NCBI GenBank assembly: GCA_028277965.1
Contig: JANQFF010000387.1
Span: 1 to 34,638 of the forward strand
Direction of reading: 5' to 3'
Length of the DNA stretch: 34,638 nt
DNA from: Pseudomonadales bacterium
Lineage (GTDB): Bacteria; Pseudomonadota; Gammaproteobacteria; Pseudomonadales; Azotimanducaceae
Shown: positions 1-8,152 of the stretch, one piece after another
Numbering within the stretch: the stretch's first letter is position 1
Layout: each line of letters opens with the position of its first letter
Notes under the pieces: generated by a model
What the model was told of the DNA's origin: nothing
Seen by the model: the letters and a program-made list of their open reading frames with translations, nothing else
Databases searched by the model: none
Program-made: the position numbers and the translations under genes

Positions 1-1
1 T

Positions 2-2254
2 GTTCCGAACAACCGTTGCGGCTCCTGCCACAACGACACCCAGTCTCCGCGCTTCGTCCGCTCCGATGACATCAACCTTGCTTACAGCGAGGCTAACACC
101 GTTGTTGACCTCGCTGATCCAGGTGCCTCGATCATGGTCACCAAGGTCCGGGGTGGGCACAACTGCTGGCTGACCAATGATGACGCATGCGGCGACATTA
201 TCGAGTCATACATCGAAAACTGGTCAGGCACTTCTCAGGGTGGCAGCGGCCAGATCATCCAGCTCGAAGCCCCGATCATCAGGGATCCGGGATCCAGCAA
301 GAACTTCCCGGCCGACTCGAGCGACTTTGCAGCGACTGTCTACCCGCTTCTGACGCTCTACTGTGCAGGCTGCCATACGGATTCAGCAGCAGTGCCCCAG
401 AGTCCGTTTTTTGCCAGCGAAGAAATCGAAACCGCGTACGCCGCTGCCCAGACCAAGATCGATCTCGAAACACCGTCGAATTCCCGGTTCGTGCTCCGTC
501 TTGGTAGCGAATTCCACAACTGCTGGTCGGATTGCCAGGCCAACTCCACCGAGATGCTGAACGTCATAACGGCATTCTCAAACACGATTACGCCTACACA
601 AGTCGATCCCGACCTGGTGGTCTCAAAGGCTCTTTCTCTCACTGACGGCATTGTTTCGTCTGCCGGAGGAAGGCATGAAACAAATGTCATCGCCCTGTAC
701 GAATTCAAGACGGGGAACGGTACAACTGCCTTCGATACCAGTGGAATCGAGCCTTCTCTGAACCTCAATCTCACGGGAACTTACAACTGGGTCGGTGGCT
801 GGGGCGTCCAGTTTCTGGACGGTAAAGCCCAGGGTTCGACCACCGCCTCAGCAAAACTGCACAACCTGATCACTGCAACCGGTGAATACACTTTCGAAGC
901 GTGGGTTGCACCGGCAAACGTCGTGCAGGACGGTCCCGCGCGCATCGTCACCTATTCCGGTGGACCAACGTCGAGGAATTTCATGCTCGGTCAGACGTTG
1001 TACAACTATGACACGTTTGTACGTTCCGACCAGACAGACCCTGCCGGGGAACCTCGACTTTCAACCGCGGATGCTGACGAAGACCTGCAGGCAACGCTTC
1101 AGCACGTGGTTGTCACCTACGACCCGGCAAACGGCCGACAGATGTACGTCAACGGCCAGTTCACCGACGATGTGGATCCCATTCCCGGTGGCCTCCTGAA
1201 CGACTGGGACGACACGTTTGCCCTGGCGCTCGCAAGCGAGGTGGACAACCAGAGCCGGTGGGCTGGCACAGTCCGCCTCCTGGCGATTCACAACCGTGCG
1301 CTTACACCTGCCCAGATCACACAAAACTTCGATGTAGGCGTTGGCGAAAAATACTTCCTGCTGTTCAACGTAAGCGATCACCTGGGGCTGACAGATGCGT
1401 ATGTCGTTTTTGAAGTCAGCCAGTTTGACTCCTACAGCTATCTTTTCGACGAGCCGTTTTTCGTCTTGCTCGATTCCGCAGCTACACCAGGAAGCTTTGA
1501 TCTCAGGGGTATGCGTATTGGCCTCAACGGACGCGAGATCGTCGTGGGACAGGCATTTGCAGCCCTGGATATCAACATCAACGACACCGACTACGCCGGT
1601 GAAGGACGACAGATACTGTCGGCCCTTGGCACGATCATCCCACTGGAAAAAGGCCCTACCGCGGATGAGTTCTTCCTGACTTTCGAGCAGCTCGGCACTG
1701 AGACGAATGTCTTTGTCGAAGCGGACCCAATCGCGCCGCCGCCTCCCCCGGACGTGCCACGCGATCCGCTGCTGGGTATACGCGACTTTGCGGAGGTTAA
1801 CGCCACGATGTCAAAAATGACCGGCATCTCTCACGTTCAAAATGACGTGGCATCAACCTTCGACCTGGTTCACCAGGCGCTACCGGTCGAATCGAACATT
1901 GATGGATTCATTTCATCACAGCAGATGGGTATCACCCAGCTTGCCATCAAGTACTGCGCAGTCCTGGTGGACGACACAAGTGCCCGCTCAGCTTACTTCC
2001 CGGGCTTCCCTTTTGGTGACGACATCAGCACGGCGTTCGATGATCGAAGCCTCCTTCTGGATCCTCTCATCAACAACATGATTGGAACCGGCATACCGAC
2101 CCAGCCCGATATCGCTGCGGTCACGCTGGAAGTGAACACGCTGGTCGACAACCTGACCAATTGCGGAGCGGGTTGTGAACCCGATCGCGTGGAACGCGTC
2201 GTCAAAGCCGCGTGTGCAGCGGTCCTCGGAAGCGCCGCGATGCTTGTTCAATAA
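2..2254 (+). CDS. Secreted c-type heme and LamG-domain protein (5' end outside window)
   Basis: The frame is open from base 2, so the start lies before the window; 750 residues are visible. Two CxxCH heme-binding motifs are seen, CGSCH at 17-31 and CAGCH at 362-376. Each is followed by a similar stretch (AYxxAxT, then DLxxP, then HNCW), so the N-terminal part is a tandem duplication of one small cytochrome-like domain. After it comes a region typical of LamG/concanavalin-like folds (VALYEF-like start, YTFEAWV, LQHVVVTYD, MYVNGQ, LAIHNRALTPAQI), roughly bases 680-1350. The C-terminal third is unassigned and ends in a Cys-containing segment. Heme attachment requires export to the periplasm; the signal peptide must be upstream. 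The gene ends 22 nt before a Tat-exported DUF1501-like gene, so the two are probably co-transcribed. Heme motifs and LamG-like pattern are seen directly; any electron-transfer or binding role is inference. Confidence 0.8.
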   Translation, partial: VPNNRCGSCHNDTQSPRFVRSDDINLAYSEANTVVDLADPGASIMVTKVRGGHNCWLTNDDACGDIIESYIENWSGTSQGGSGQIIQLEAPIIRDPGSSKNFPADSSDFAATVYPLLTLYCAGCHTDSAAVPQSPFFASEEIETAYAAAQTKIDLETPSNSRFVLRLGSEFHNCWSDCQANSTEMLNVITAFSNTITPTQVDPDLVVSKALSLTDGIVSSAGGRHETNVIALYEFKTGNGTTAFDTSGIEPSLNLNLTGTYNWVGGWGVQFLDGKAQGSTTASAKLHNLITATGEYTFEAWVAPANVVQDGPARIVTYSGGPTSRNFMLGQTLYNYDTFVRSDQTDPAGEPRLSTADADEDLQATLQHVVVTYDPANGRQMYVNGQFTDDVDPIPGGLLNDWDDTFALALASEVDNQSRWAGTVRLLAIHNRALTPAQITQNFDVGVGEKYFLLFNVSDHLGLTDAYVVFEVSQFDSYSYLFDEPFFVLLDSAATPGSFDLRGMRIGLNGREIVVGQAFAALDININDTDYAGEGRQILSALGTIIPLEKGPTADEFFLTFEQLGTETNVFVEADPIAPPPPPDVPRDPLLGIRDFAEVNATMSKMTGISHVQNDVASTFDLVHQALPVESNIDGFISSQQMGITQLAIKYCAVLVDDTSARSAYFPGFPFGDDISTAFDDRSLLLDPLINNMIGTGIPTQPDIAAVTLEVNTLVDNLTNCGAGCEPDRVERVVKAACAAVLGSAAMLVQ

Positions 2255-2276
2255 AGATTAATCATCAGAGACTGTT

Positions 2277-3890
2277 ATGCGAAGAAAGAAACAACGCCAA
2301 TACGATGATCCCATGTGCCATCCGAATCATCCGAGGCCTCGCACCCGGCGGGAATTCCTGGCACAGGGATTCATCACCGGGTCTGCGGCGCTTCTCGGCG
2401 GAACGATGGTGACACTGCCTGGCGGTGTCAGGGCAGCGCTTTCGCCCGACCTTCTCCCGCTCGTTTCGAGTTGTGGGATCGCCACGCAGGGCGCGGGCAA
2501 GATACCTTTCATCGCGTTCGACCTCGCCGGTGGTTCAAATCAGGCGGGATCCAACGTGCTTGTGGGTCGCCAGGGTGGTCAGCTCGACTTTCTCACTACT
2601 GCCGGCTACGAAGGCCAGGGCCTGCCAGGCGATATGGTTCCTTCCATTGTGAATCCCGCGACCCAGACAAATGATTTCGTCGACCAGACGCTGGGACTCG
2701 CATTTCACTCAGACAGCGCGTTTCTGCGTGGCATGATGACAAAGATCTCACCTGCAACGGCAGCGAACACAAACGGCGCCGTAATACCTGCCCGCTCCGA
2801 AAACGACACCGGGAACAACCCCCACAATCCGATGTATGGCATCGCCAGCGCAGGCGCGGACGGTTCCCTTCTGACCCTGATCGGATCAGAGAATTCTGAC
2901 TCAGGCGGAAACTCGATGGCCCCGCAATCGATGATCGATCTGACCATCCGGCCGACGAAAGTAGACCGTCCCACGGACGTCACAGGCCTGGTCGATGTGG
3001 GCGACCTCACTTCCGTCCTTTCGCAACAGGACGCAGTTGCGGTCATGGAGTCGATATACCGGATCAGCGACGAAAAGATGAAGGCTGTCGACGTTGACGG
3101 TAATCCCGTGACGAGCGACGACGTCGTAAAAGACCTCGTTAAATGCGGCTACCTCAAAAGCGCTGACCTCGCAGACCGGTTCGGTAATCCAAGTACGCTG
3201 GATCCAGCCGGTGATCCGGAAATTGTCGGGGCAACGGGTATTTTCAGCGATCTGGAATTTAATGCCGGTGACAGATCCGGTGGTGAGTTCCGCAAAACGG
3301 CTTCAGTCATGAAAATGGTGCTGAACGGCTTCGCTGGCGCAGGGACCATTGAAATGGGTGGGTACGACTACCACGGTGGCCGCCGGGCGGAGGGCGAAGT
3401 GAAGGACTTCCGCGCCGGTCAATGTATGGGTGCATGCATTGAATACGCGGCTATCCGTGGCATGCCCCTCATGCTTTATATTATGTCCGACGGCTCCTTA
3501 TCCTCCAACGGCGTCATTGACGACACCGTTGACGGTCGCGGAAAGGGTGAATGGACCAGTGACGACCAACAGACCGCTGCTACTTTTTTCCTTGTCTACA
3601 ATCCGGGTGGCCGGCCTCAACTCATCGGTGGAACCCCTGAGGAGCAGGCGATTCACCAGCAGATTGGGTACATGCGGCCTGACGGCTCCGTCGAAACAGC
3701 AGCAACACCCGCTGCGAATAACGTCAATCTGCTCGCAGAGACCATTGTCCTCAACTACATGGCACTACACGGCGAGAATGGGAATTTCGGGACCGCTCTG
3801 CCAGGCCACGGCCTCGGCAATGCAACTCTTCAGGATAGCCTGACCGCATTTCAGCCCATCGTGAACGGGACTATCGACAACCCGGTGTAG
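2277..3890 (+). CDS. Tat-exported DUF1501-like protein
   Basis: This is a 537-residue protein whose N-terminus carries a twin-arginine motif (RTRREFLAQG, about residues 22-31) followed by a small hydrophobic stretch and an Ala-x-Ala-like region, so it is expected to be folded in the cytoplasm and exported by Tat. The body is only distantly recognisable. The segment GGYDYHGG near residue 362, followed by a helix and then LMLYIMSDGS, resembles the metal-site region (GxDTH, then a Ser-containing motif) of the DUF1501 sulfatase-like family. An in-frame ATG at 2313 is an alternative start that keeps the Tat motif. It follows the heme/LamG gene closely and probably acts with it in the periplasm or at the surface. 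Substrate and reaction are unknown. The Tat signal is well supported; the family link is moderate. Confidence 0.75.
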   Translation: MRRKKQRQYDDPMCHPNHPRPRTRREFLAQGFITGSAALLGGTMVTLPGGVRAALSPDLLPLVSSCGIATQGAGKIPFIAFDLAGGSNQAGSNVLVGRQGGQLDFLTTAGYEGQGLPGDMVPSIVNPATQTNDFVDQTLGLAFHSDSAFLRGMMTKISPATAANTNGAVIPARSENDTGNNPHNPMYGIASAGADGSLLTLIGSENSDSGGNSMAPQSMIDLTIRPTKVDRPTDVTGLVDVGDLTSVLSQQDAVAVMESIYRISDEKMKAVDVDGNPVTSDDVVKDLVKCGYLKSADLADRFGNPSTLDPAGDPEIVGATGIFSDLEFNAGDRSGGEFRKTASVMKMVLNGFAGAGTIEMGGYDYHGGRRAEGEVKDFRAGQCMGACIEYAAIRGMPLMLYIMSDGSLSSNGVIDDTVDGRGKGEWTSDDQQTAATFFLVYNPGGRPQLIGGTPEEQAIHQQIGYMRPDGSVETAATPAANNVNLLAETIVLNYMALHGENGNFGTALPGHGLGNATLQDSLTAFQPIVNGTIDNPV

Positions 3891-3976
3891 CCACAATTCG
3901 GGTTATCGTCCCGGCTCGCGCGTGGTAGCCTCGTCCGCGTTACAGGCACCACATTGCGCTACCCGGAGATCTGCAC

Positions 3977-5320
3977 TTGGGATATGCATGCCCAATCTGT
4001 CAAAACCCACTGGAGAAACAGGCCACCGGTTTCAGGTGCGAGCCCTGCAATATCCGGTTCCCCAACCTGAACGGCCTGCCGTTTCTGTGGCGGGATCCGG
4101 AAGCCGCCCGGGCGGAATGGAGAACCCGGTTCAACGCAGCCTTGAGCGACATCGAGGCGCAAATTGACGTCCTGGAAACCGCCAAATCAGATCTCAAAGG
4201 TACCCAGGCGCGCCTGAATTTCGTCAAGGGCAAGTTACAGGCTCACATCGGCGAACTGACGGAACTATTGAAAGATCTCGACCCTGGTCAGCCTCTGGCG
4301 AGGGAATTGCACAACGCCATCGGAACTCAACTCCCCACGCACCAGGGTGTACTCAGCTACGCACCTCACATTTTTCGTGACTGGTGCTGGGGTGACGATG
4401 AAAACAACCTGGTGGCAACTCACCTGGGAGAATACCTCGAGACAGTGGAAAACCTGGCCAGCGTTCTCGTCCTGGGTTGCGGCGCGGGTCGACTCGCATA
4501 CGACCTCAACCAGAGACTTCGAGCAACCCGGCCTGACTTGTCGATTCAGGCCCTGGACAGCAATCCGCTTCTCACCTTCATAGGTCATCGGATGGCATCG
4601 GGCGACACGTTGGAGTTGACGGAATTCCCCCTCGCCCCGGCAGACGCTGCCCAATCAGCCGTCACCCGCCAGTTGAGGGCACCAGCACAAACCCGGGGAC
4701 TCGAATTTGTCTGCGCTGACGCGCTGCACCCACCGTTCGCTGAAGGGACGTTCGATGTGATCCTGACACCCTGGTTGATAGACGTGATCGATTGCCCGCC
4801 GCAGGACCTCATGGCAGTCATCAGCCGCTTCCTGAAACCCGGAGGGTACTGGCTGAATCACGGATCTGTTGCCTTTCAGGGCAACCAGGCTGTCCGGATG
4901 GTTGCTGGAGAATTGGCGGAACTGGCCGTAGCTTCTGGTTATCGTGTTCTGAAAACCGAGGATACCCACCTGCCCTATCTTCAGTCCCCTGCGAGCCGCC
5001 AGGCACGAGAGGAGCTTGTTTACACGCAATGGTGCCAGCTCGAAACAGCGTCGACCACCCATGCCAGAGGCGAGATTGTCCCGTTGTGGATCAGTGATCC
5101 CGGACAGGCCGTACCACTATCACCTCAGTTTCAACAGCAGATCACGACACACCGTATCCACGTGTTCATGATGTCCCTGATTGACGGTAAACGCTCCATC
5201 AGCGACATGGCGCGTGTCCTCGAGAACGAACGCCTCATGCCTTATAACGATGCACTGATTGCGATCAGGAACTTCCTCACGACCATGCATGAAGAAGCGG
5301 TTGCGGGGTCAGGCGCATAG
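3977..5320 (+). CDS. SAM-dependent methyltransferase with N-terminal zinc ribbon
   Basis: The 447-residue protein starts with a four-cysteine ribbon (CPIC at 5-8, CEPC at 21-24), then has a helical or coiled segment to about residue 100. A Rossmann methyltransferase domain follows: motif I is VLVLGCGAGRL near residue 163, an acidic ALDSNP follows, and FDVILTPWLID is the post-motif strand. The arrangement (an RDW segment before motif I) recalls the N2227/carnosine N-methyltransferase-like family, though the substrate cannot be read from sequence. The last 60 residues (HVFMMSLIDGKRSISDMARVL) look like a PqqD-type peptide-binding domain. The start is TTG, chosen because GGAG lies 8 nt upstream and no nearby in-frame ATG exists. 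It is preceded by an 86-nt gap and converges with lpxC. Confidence 0.8.
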   Translation: MGYACPICQNPLEKQATGFRCEPCNIRFPNLNGLPFLWRDPEAARAEWRTRFNAALSDIEAQIDVLETAKSDLKGTQARLNFVKGKLQAHIGELTELLKDLDPGQPLARELHNAIGTQLPTHQGVLSYAPHIFRDWCWGDDENNLVATHLGEYLETVENLASVLVLGCGAGRLAYDLNQRLRATRPDLSIQALDSNPLLTFIGHRMASGDTLELTEFPLAPADAAQSAVTRQLRAPAQTRGLEFVCADALHPPFAEGTFDVILTPWLIDVIDCPPQDLMAVISRFLKPGGYWLNHGSVAFQGNQAVRMVAGELAELAVASGYRVLKTEDTHLPYLQSPASRQAREELVYTQWCQLETASTTHARGEIVPLWISDPGQAVPLSPQFQQQITTHRIHVFMMSLIDGKRSISDMARVLENERLMPYNDALIAIRNFLTTMHEEAVAGSGA

Positions 5321-5328
5321 CGCCTGAC
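5308..5328. terminator. Palindrome at the methyltransferase/lpxC convergence
   Basis: A perfect 9-bp inverted repeat (GTCAGGCGC, loop ATA, GCGCCTGAC) spans the stop codon of the methyltransferase and lies 17 nt past the end of lpxC. There is no T-run, so it is at best a partial or bidirectional terminator, or an mRNA-stabilising hairpin. Confidence 0.45.
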
Positions 5329-5345
5329 GGGCGAGTAGCGAGCAG

Positions 5346-6266
5346 CTAAACGGCAGTTACAGCAGCAGGTTGCAGTATAGGCTCGGCAACAGGGTGAGCG
5401 GCCGGATCAAATGTGTCTATCGTCCAGGCGTCCTCACATCGCAGTAATGCCCGCGCCAGTTTGTTGTTGAGCGCGTGTCCCGATTTGTAGCCGTCGAACG
5501 CTCCTAGAACGGGCTTGCCAAGTAGATAGAGGTCTCCAATCACGTCCAGCAGTTTGTGTTTTACGAACTCGTCTTCGTAACGCAGCCCGCCATCGTTGAT
5601 GACTGAATAGTCGTCAATGCCAACAGCGTTTTCGAGGCTCGATCCCAGACATTTGTTGATCGCCTGTGCCTGTTCGAGTTCTTTTACGAGGCCAAACGAG
5701 CGGGCACGGCTGACAGCATCAACATAGGAAATGTTGGAAAAATCCAGCTCTGCGTATTTCGGGTAGCGGTTGTAAACCGGGTGGTCCGCTACAAACGTAT
5801 AACCCGCTTTGAACCCGTTGTGAGGTTTCAAACACGCGTATGCGTCACCCTGGTTTACCTGAATTTCCCGGGTGATTCGTATGAACTGTTTGGGTGCGTT
5901 CTGCTCAACAATGCCGACCGTGTTGATGAGGTAGACAAACGGTGATGCACTGCCGTCCATGATCGGGACTTCTTCTGACGACAATTCAACCAACAGGTTA
6001 TCGATACCCAGGCCCCACAGAGCCGACATCAGGTGTTCGACAGTCGCTACCCGGACATCATGATGACCGAGACTCGTGGACAGGGTGGTATCGGAGACGT
6101 TCTCCGCATCCGCGCCAATCGACTGGCTACCTTTGATGTCTGAACGCTGAAAGCGAATACCGCTGTTTTCCCCGGCAGGGCGAAGTGTCATGCGGACTTT
6201 TTCTCCGGAATGAACCCCAATACCAATGGCATGGACGGCTCTTTTTATTGTTCTTTGTCTCAACAT
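5346..6266 (-). CDS. lpxC: UDP-3-O-acyl-N-acetylglucosamine deacetylase LpxC
   Basis: LpxC is the zinc-dependent deacetylase that makes the committed step of lipid A synthesis in the cytoplasm. The protein is 306 residues from the chosen start, close to the usual 303-305. The opening MLRQRTIKR followed by GIGVHSG is typical. Zinc ligands are seen as His78 in VEHLMSAL and His/Asp in VKHKLLDVIGD, and the late GYKSGHALN holds the catalytic-region His. A longer reading frame begins 13 codons upstream, but the family starts at this Met and a GGAA lies 9 nt before it. Unlike the common ftsA-ftsZ-lpxC arrangement, the gene is not linked to the cell-division cluster here; dusA is divergent upstream. 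Its leader is AT-rich and may be long. Confidence 0.97.
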   Translation of the reverse strand: MLRQRTIKRAVHAIGIGVHSGEKVRMTLRPAGENSGIRFQRSDIKGSQSIGADAENVSDTTLSTSLGHHDVRVATVEHLMSALWGLGIDNLLVELSSEEVPIMDGSASPFVYLINTVGIVEQNAPKQFIRITREIQVNQGDAYACLKPHNGFKAGYTFVADHPVYNRYPKYAELDFSNISYVDAVSRARSFGLVKELEQAQAINKCLGSSLENAVGIDDYSVINDGGLRYEDEFVKHKLLDVIGDLYLLGKPVLGAFDGYKSGHALNNKLARALLRCEDAWTIDTFDPAAHPVAEPILQPAAVTAV

Positions 6267-6541
6267 ATTTGGGAATTCCAGTTTGTAGACAGAAGCCTCT
6301 GACAAAAGCCTTAAGCGTTCCGAAAAAAGTCTCTAGTGGTGACCGCACCTGCGTGATGAGCAGCAAGCGCTTTACTATCAATGACTTGGGCGGGAACTAT
6401 ACAAACTATTTAAACAAAAATGAAGGAAAAATGGAGGTAAAAATGGAGAAATATGAAACAAAGTGTTACAGGGGTATTTCAGACATATTTCCTTAAATAT
6501 CAGACACTTACTCAATACTAACGCAATTCCTGCGTGCAATC

Positions 6542-6563
6542 CTGCAATAAATTTGCAGTTTTT
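6542..6563 (+). terminator. Weak stem with T-run upstream of dusA
   Basis: CTGCAA, a 5-nt loop and TTGCAG are followed by five T residues on the plus strand. The shape is that of an intrinsic terminator, but the stem is short and AT-rich and no gene precedes it on this strand. Confidence 0.3.
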
Positions 6564-6582
6564 GAGGATTGGCTCTCACCGA

Positions 6583-6600
6583 CTCCACAGGGTTGTGGAG
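6583..6600. promoter_or_regulatory. Inverted repeat and -10-like box before dusA
   Basis: CTCCACA and TGTGGAG face each other across 4 nt, 34 nt before the dusA start. A TACAAT hexamer follows at 6622-6627, but no -35 box stands at the right distance. The palindrome could be an operator or an RNA hairpin; no regulator is implied by the sequence. Confidence 0.3.
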
Positions 6601-6634
6601 GTGCCTGTGACCCTGTTCGGCTACAATCCCGCCC

Positions 6635-7633
6635 GTGATTCTCCAAGCCAAACCAGGCCCCGACCGATCCAGTATGTTCTGTGTAGCCCCGATGATGGCC
6701 TACACGGACCGGCATTGCCGATACCTTCATCGCCTACATGCGCCGTCAGTACGCCTGTTTACCGAGATGGTGTCGACGAGCGCCCTGATCCACGGCGAGC
6801 AGTGGCACCTGCTTGAACACGATCCGGCAGAACATCCGGTTGTCCTGCAGCTCGGCGGCAACGACCCCCGGGAACTTGCCCGGTGCGCAGGTTTTGCATC
6901 TGCTGCCGGTTTCGATGAGATCAACCTGAATGTGGGCTGTCCCTCCTCGCGGGTACAGGAAGCATCCATCGGTGCCTGTCTCATGAAAACACCGGAAGTG
7001 GTCGCTGAGTGCATTGATTCGATGAGAGATTCCACCGCCGCGCCGGTCACTGTGAAGTGTCGCCTGGGTGTCGACGATCTTGATACCAGTGAATTCCTCG
7101 AACGCTTCATTGACGCCGTCGAAGCCGCAGGCTGCACACGTTTGTACATCCACGCTCGCAAGGCTCTTTTGAGCGGTTTGAGCCCGGCCCAGAATCGGTC
7201 AGTTCCACCGTTGCAGCCCTGGCGCGTACGTCAGGTAAAAGACAAGTACCCGCACCTGGAGATTGTCATCAACGGAGGTATCACAACGTCTGCCGAGGCG
7301 ATGGATCACCTCGAGTGGGCAGACGGCGTTATGATTGGCAGGGCGGCATACCAGACTCCCGGGCTCCTCTCGGAGATCGAGCGTCACCTGATCGATCCTG
7401 ACTTTCATCCGGATCTCTGGGAGATCTTCACAGCCTACCGGGCGTACATGCAGGAACAACTCCACCGGGGAGTTGCTCTGAGACATCTGATTCGCCCGGC
7501 CCTTTCGCTGACGGCTGGACTCAAAGGTGCCCGCCGTTATCGCCGTATGCTGAGCGATGCAGACCGTCTCAGGTCAAACTCGATCGACGTATTCGACGAA
7601 GCCTTCGAGGTCTTCTTCAGGCAGGCAGCATAG
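6635..7633 (+). CDS. dusA: tRNA-dihydrouridine synthase A
   Basis: DusA is a flavoenzyme that reduces uridines in the tRNA D-loop using NADPH. The signature VAPMMAYTDRHCR occurs at the N-terminus, NLNVGCPSSRVQ contains the catalytic Cys, HARKALLSGLSP is the DusA-specific FMN/RNA region, and INGGI and GVMIGRAAYQ are late phosphate-binding loops. The 332-residue length fits the family. The start is a GTG with no visible Shine-Dalgarno; the next in-frame ATG, at 6674, falls at VAPM and would remove the usual short N-terminal tail. A TACAAT box ends 7 nt before the GTG, so the message may have almost no leader. TerB follows after 16 nt, probably in one transcript. Confidence 0.95.
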   Translation: MILQAKPGPDRSSMFCVAPMMAYTDRHCRYLHRLHAPSVRLFTEMVSTSALIHGEQWHLLEHDPAEHPVVLQLGGNDPRELARCAGFASAAGFDEINLNVGCPSSRVQEASIGACLMKTPEVVAECIDSMRDSTAAPVTVKCRLGVDDLDTSEFLERFIDAVEAAGCTRLYIHARKALLSGLSPAQNRSVPPLQPWRVRQVKDKYPHLEIVINGGITTSAEAMDHLEWADGVMIGRAAYQTPGLLSEIERHLIDPDFHPDLWEIFTAYRAYMQEQLHRGVALRHLIRPALSLTAGLKGARRYRRMLSDADRLRSNSIDVFDEAFEVFFRQAA

Positions 7634-7649
7634 AGGCGTATCGGCGAAT

Positions 7650-8102
7650 ATGTTCGATCGACTGCTTAACCTGTTCAAAGACGAACCGGAAGACGAATCT
7701 CCGAACATAGAGCTCGCCGCAGCAGCCCTCCTCTTCGAGATTGCCTGGGCTGATCATAGAATCGCCGAGTCGGAACTTTCAGTCATCACCGGCGCGCTGA
7801 CCAGTCAGTTCGAGATCGACCCTGAAAAGCTGGAAGTCATCATTGAAGAAACCCGTGCCCACCATGATGAGAGTGTCGGCGTCTTTCCCTTCACCCGAAC
7901 ACTGAACGAAAACCTTCTCCCGGAACAGAAAACGCGCCTGGTCGAAACAATGTGGATGATTGCCCTCATCGATGAAGGCGTGGATCAATTCGAAGAACAC
8001 ACCATTCGCAGAATCGCCGATCTGCTTTATGTACCTCACCGTGACTTCATCGCGGCCAAACTGAGCGCGCGCGACAGCCTGAAGAGATCGGATGAGAGCT
8101 AA
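7650..8102 (+). CDS. TerB-family helical protein
   Basis: The 150-residue acidic protein has the TerB-like repeat pattern: ALLFEIAWADHRIAESEL near the N-terminus and MWMIALIDEGVDQFEEHTIRRIADLL near the C-terminus, each with acidic residues that in the family bind metal. TerB-family proteins were named from tellurite resistance, but most chromosomal single copies have no known role, and none of the other ter genes is here. The ATG at 7650 is preferred over an upstream in-frame start inside dusA because it begins the conserved helical sequence. It ends just before a hairpin and converges with hsbA. Confidence 0.85.
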   Translation: MFDRLLNLFKDEPEDESPNIELAAAALLFEIAWADHRIAESELSVITGALTSQFEIDPEKLEVIIEETRAHHDESVGVFPFTRTLNENLLPEQKTRLVETMWMIALIDEGVDQFEEHTIRRIADLLYVPHRDFIAAKLSARDSLKRSDES

Positions 8103-8105
8103 ACA

Positions 8106-8130
8106 GGGGCAGAGTCGAAACTCTGACCCT
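8106..8130. terminator. Hairpin between convergent TerB and hsbA genes
   Basis: GGGGCAGAGT, loop CGAA, and ACTCTGACCCT form a stem of 10 pairs with one bulge. The right arm is repeated at 8137-8146 (CTCTGACCCC). There is no strong T-run on the plus strand. The position between converging genes fits a bidirectional terminator; the sequence also resembles small GGGTCAGAG palindromes scattered in many gammaproteobacteria. Confidence 0.55.
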
Positions 8131-8152
8131 ATCTATCTCTGACCCCATTTAC

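Larger units (their letters stand above)
6267..6634. other. AT-rich divergent intergenic region between lpxC and dusA
   Basis: These 368 bases hold no convincing gene. Roughly 6380-6560 is strikingly AT-rich compared with its surroundings. It holds three imperfect 12-nt repeats (CCATTTTT units read on the minus strand, about 6414-6450) in the likely lpxC leader, and a TATAGT (minus strand, 6398-6403 region) that could be an lpxC -10 element. A stem plus T-run lies at 6542-6563 and an 18-bp inverted repeat at 6583-6600. A short open frame at 6358-6496 has no ribosome binding site and was not called. Confidence 0.5.

Noticed and set aside
6185-6496. Plus-strand open frame between lpxC and dusA
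   Set aside because: Its first half is antisense to lpxC, the rest is low-complexity AT-rich sequence, and no ribosome site precedes the ATG at 6358.
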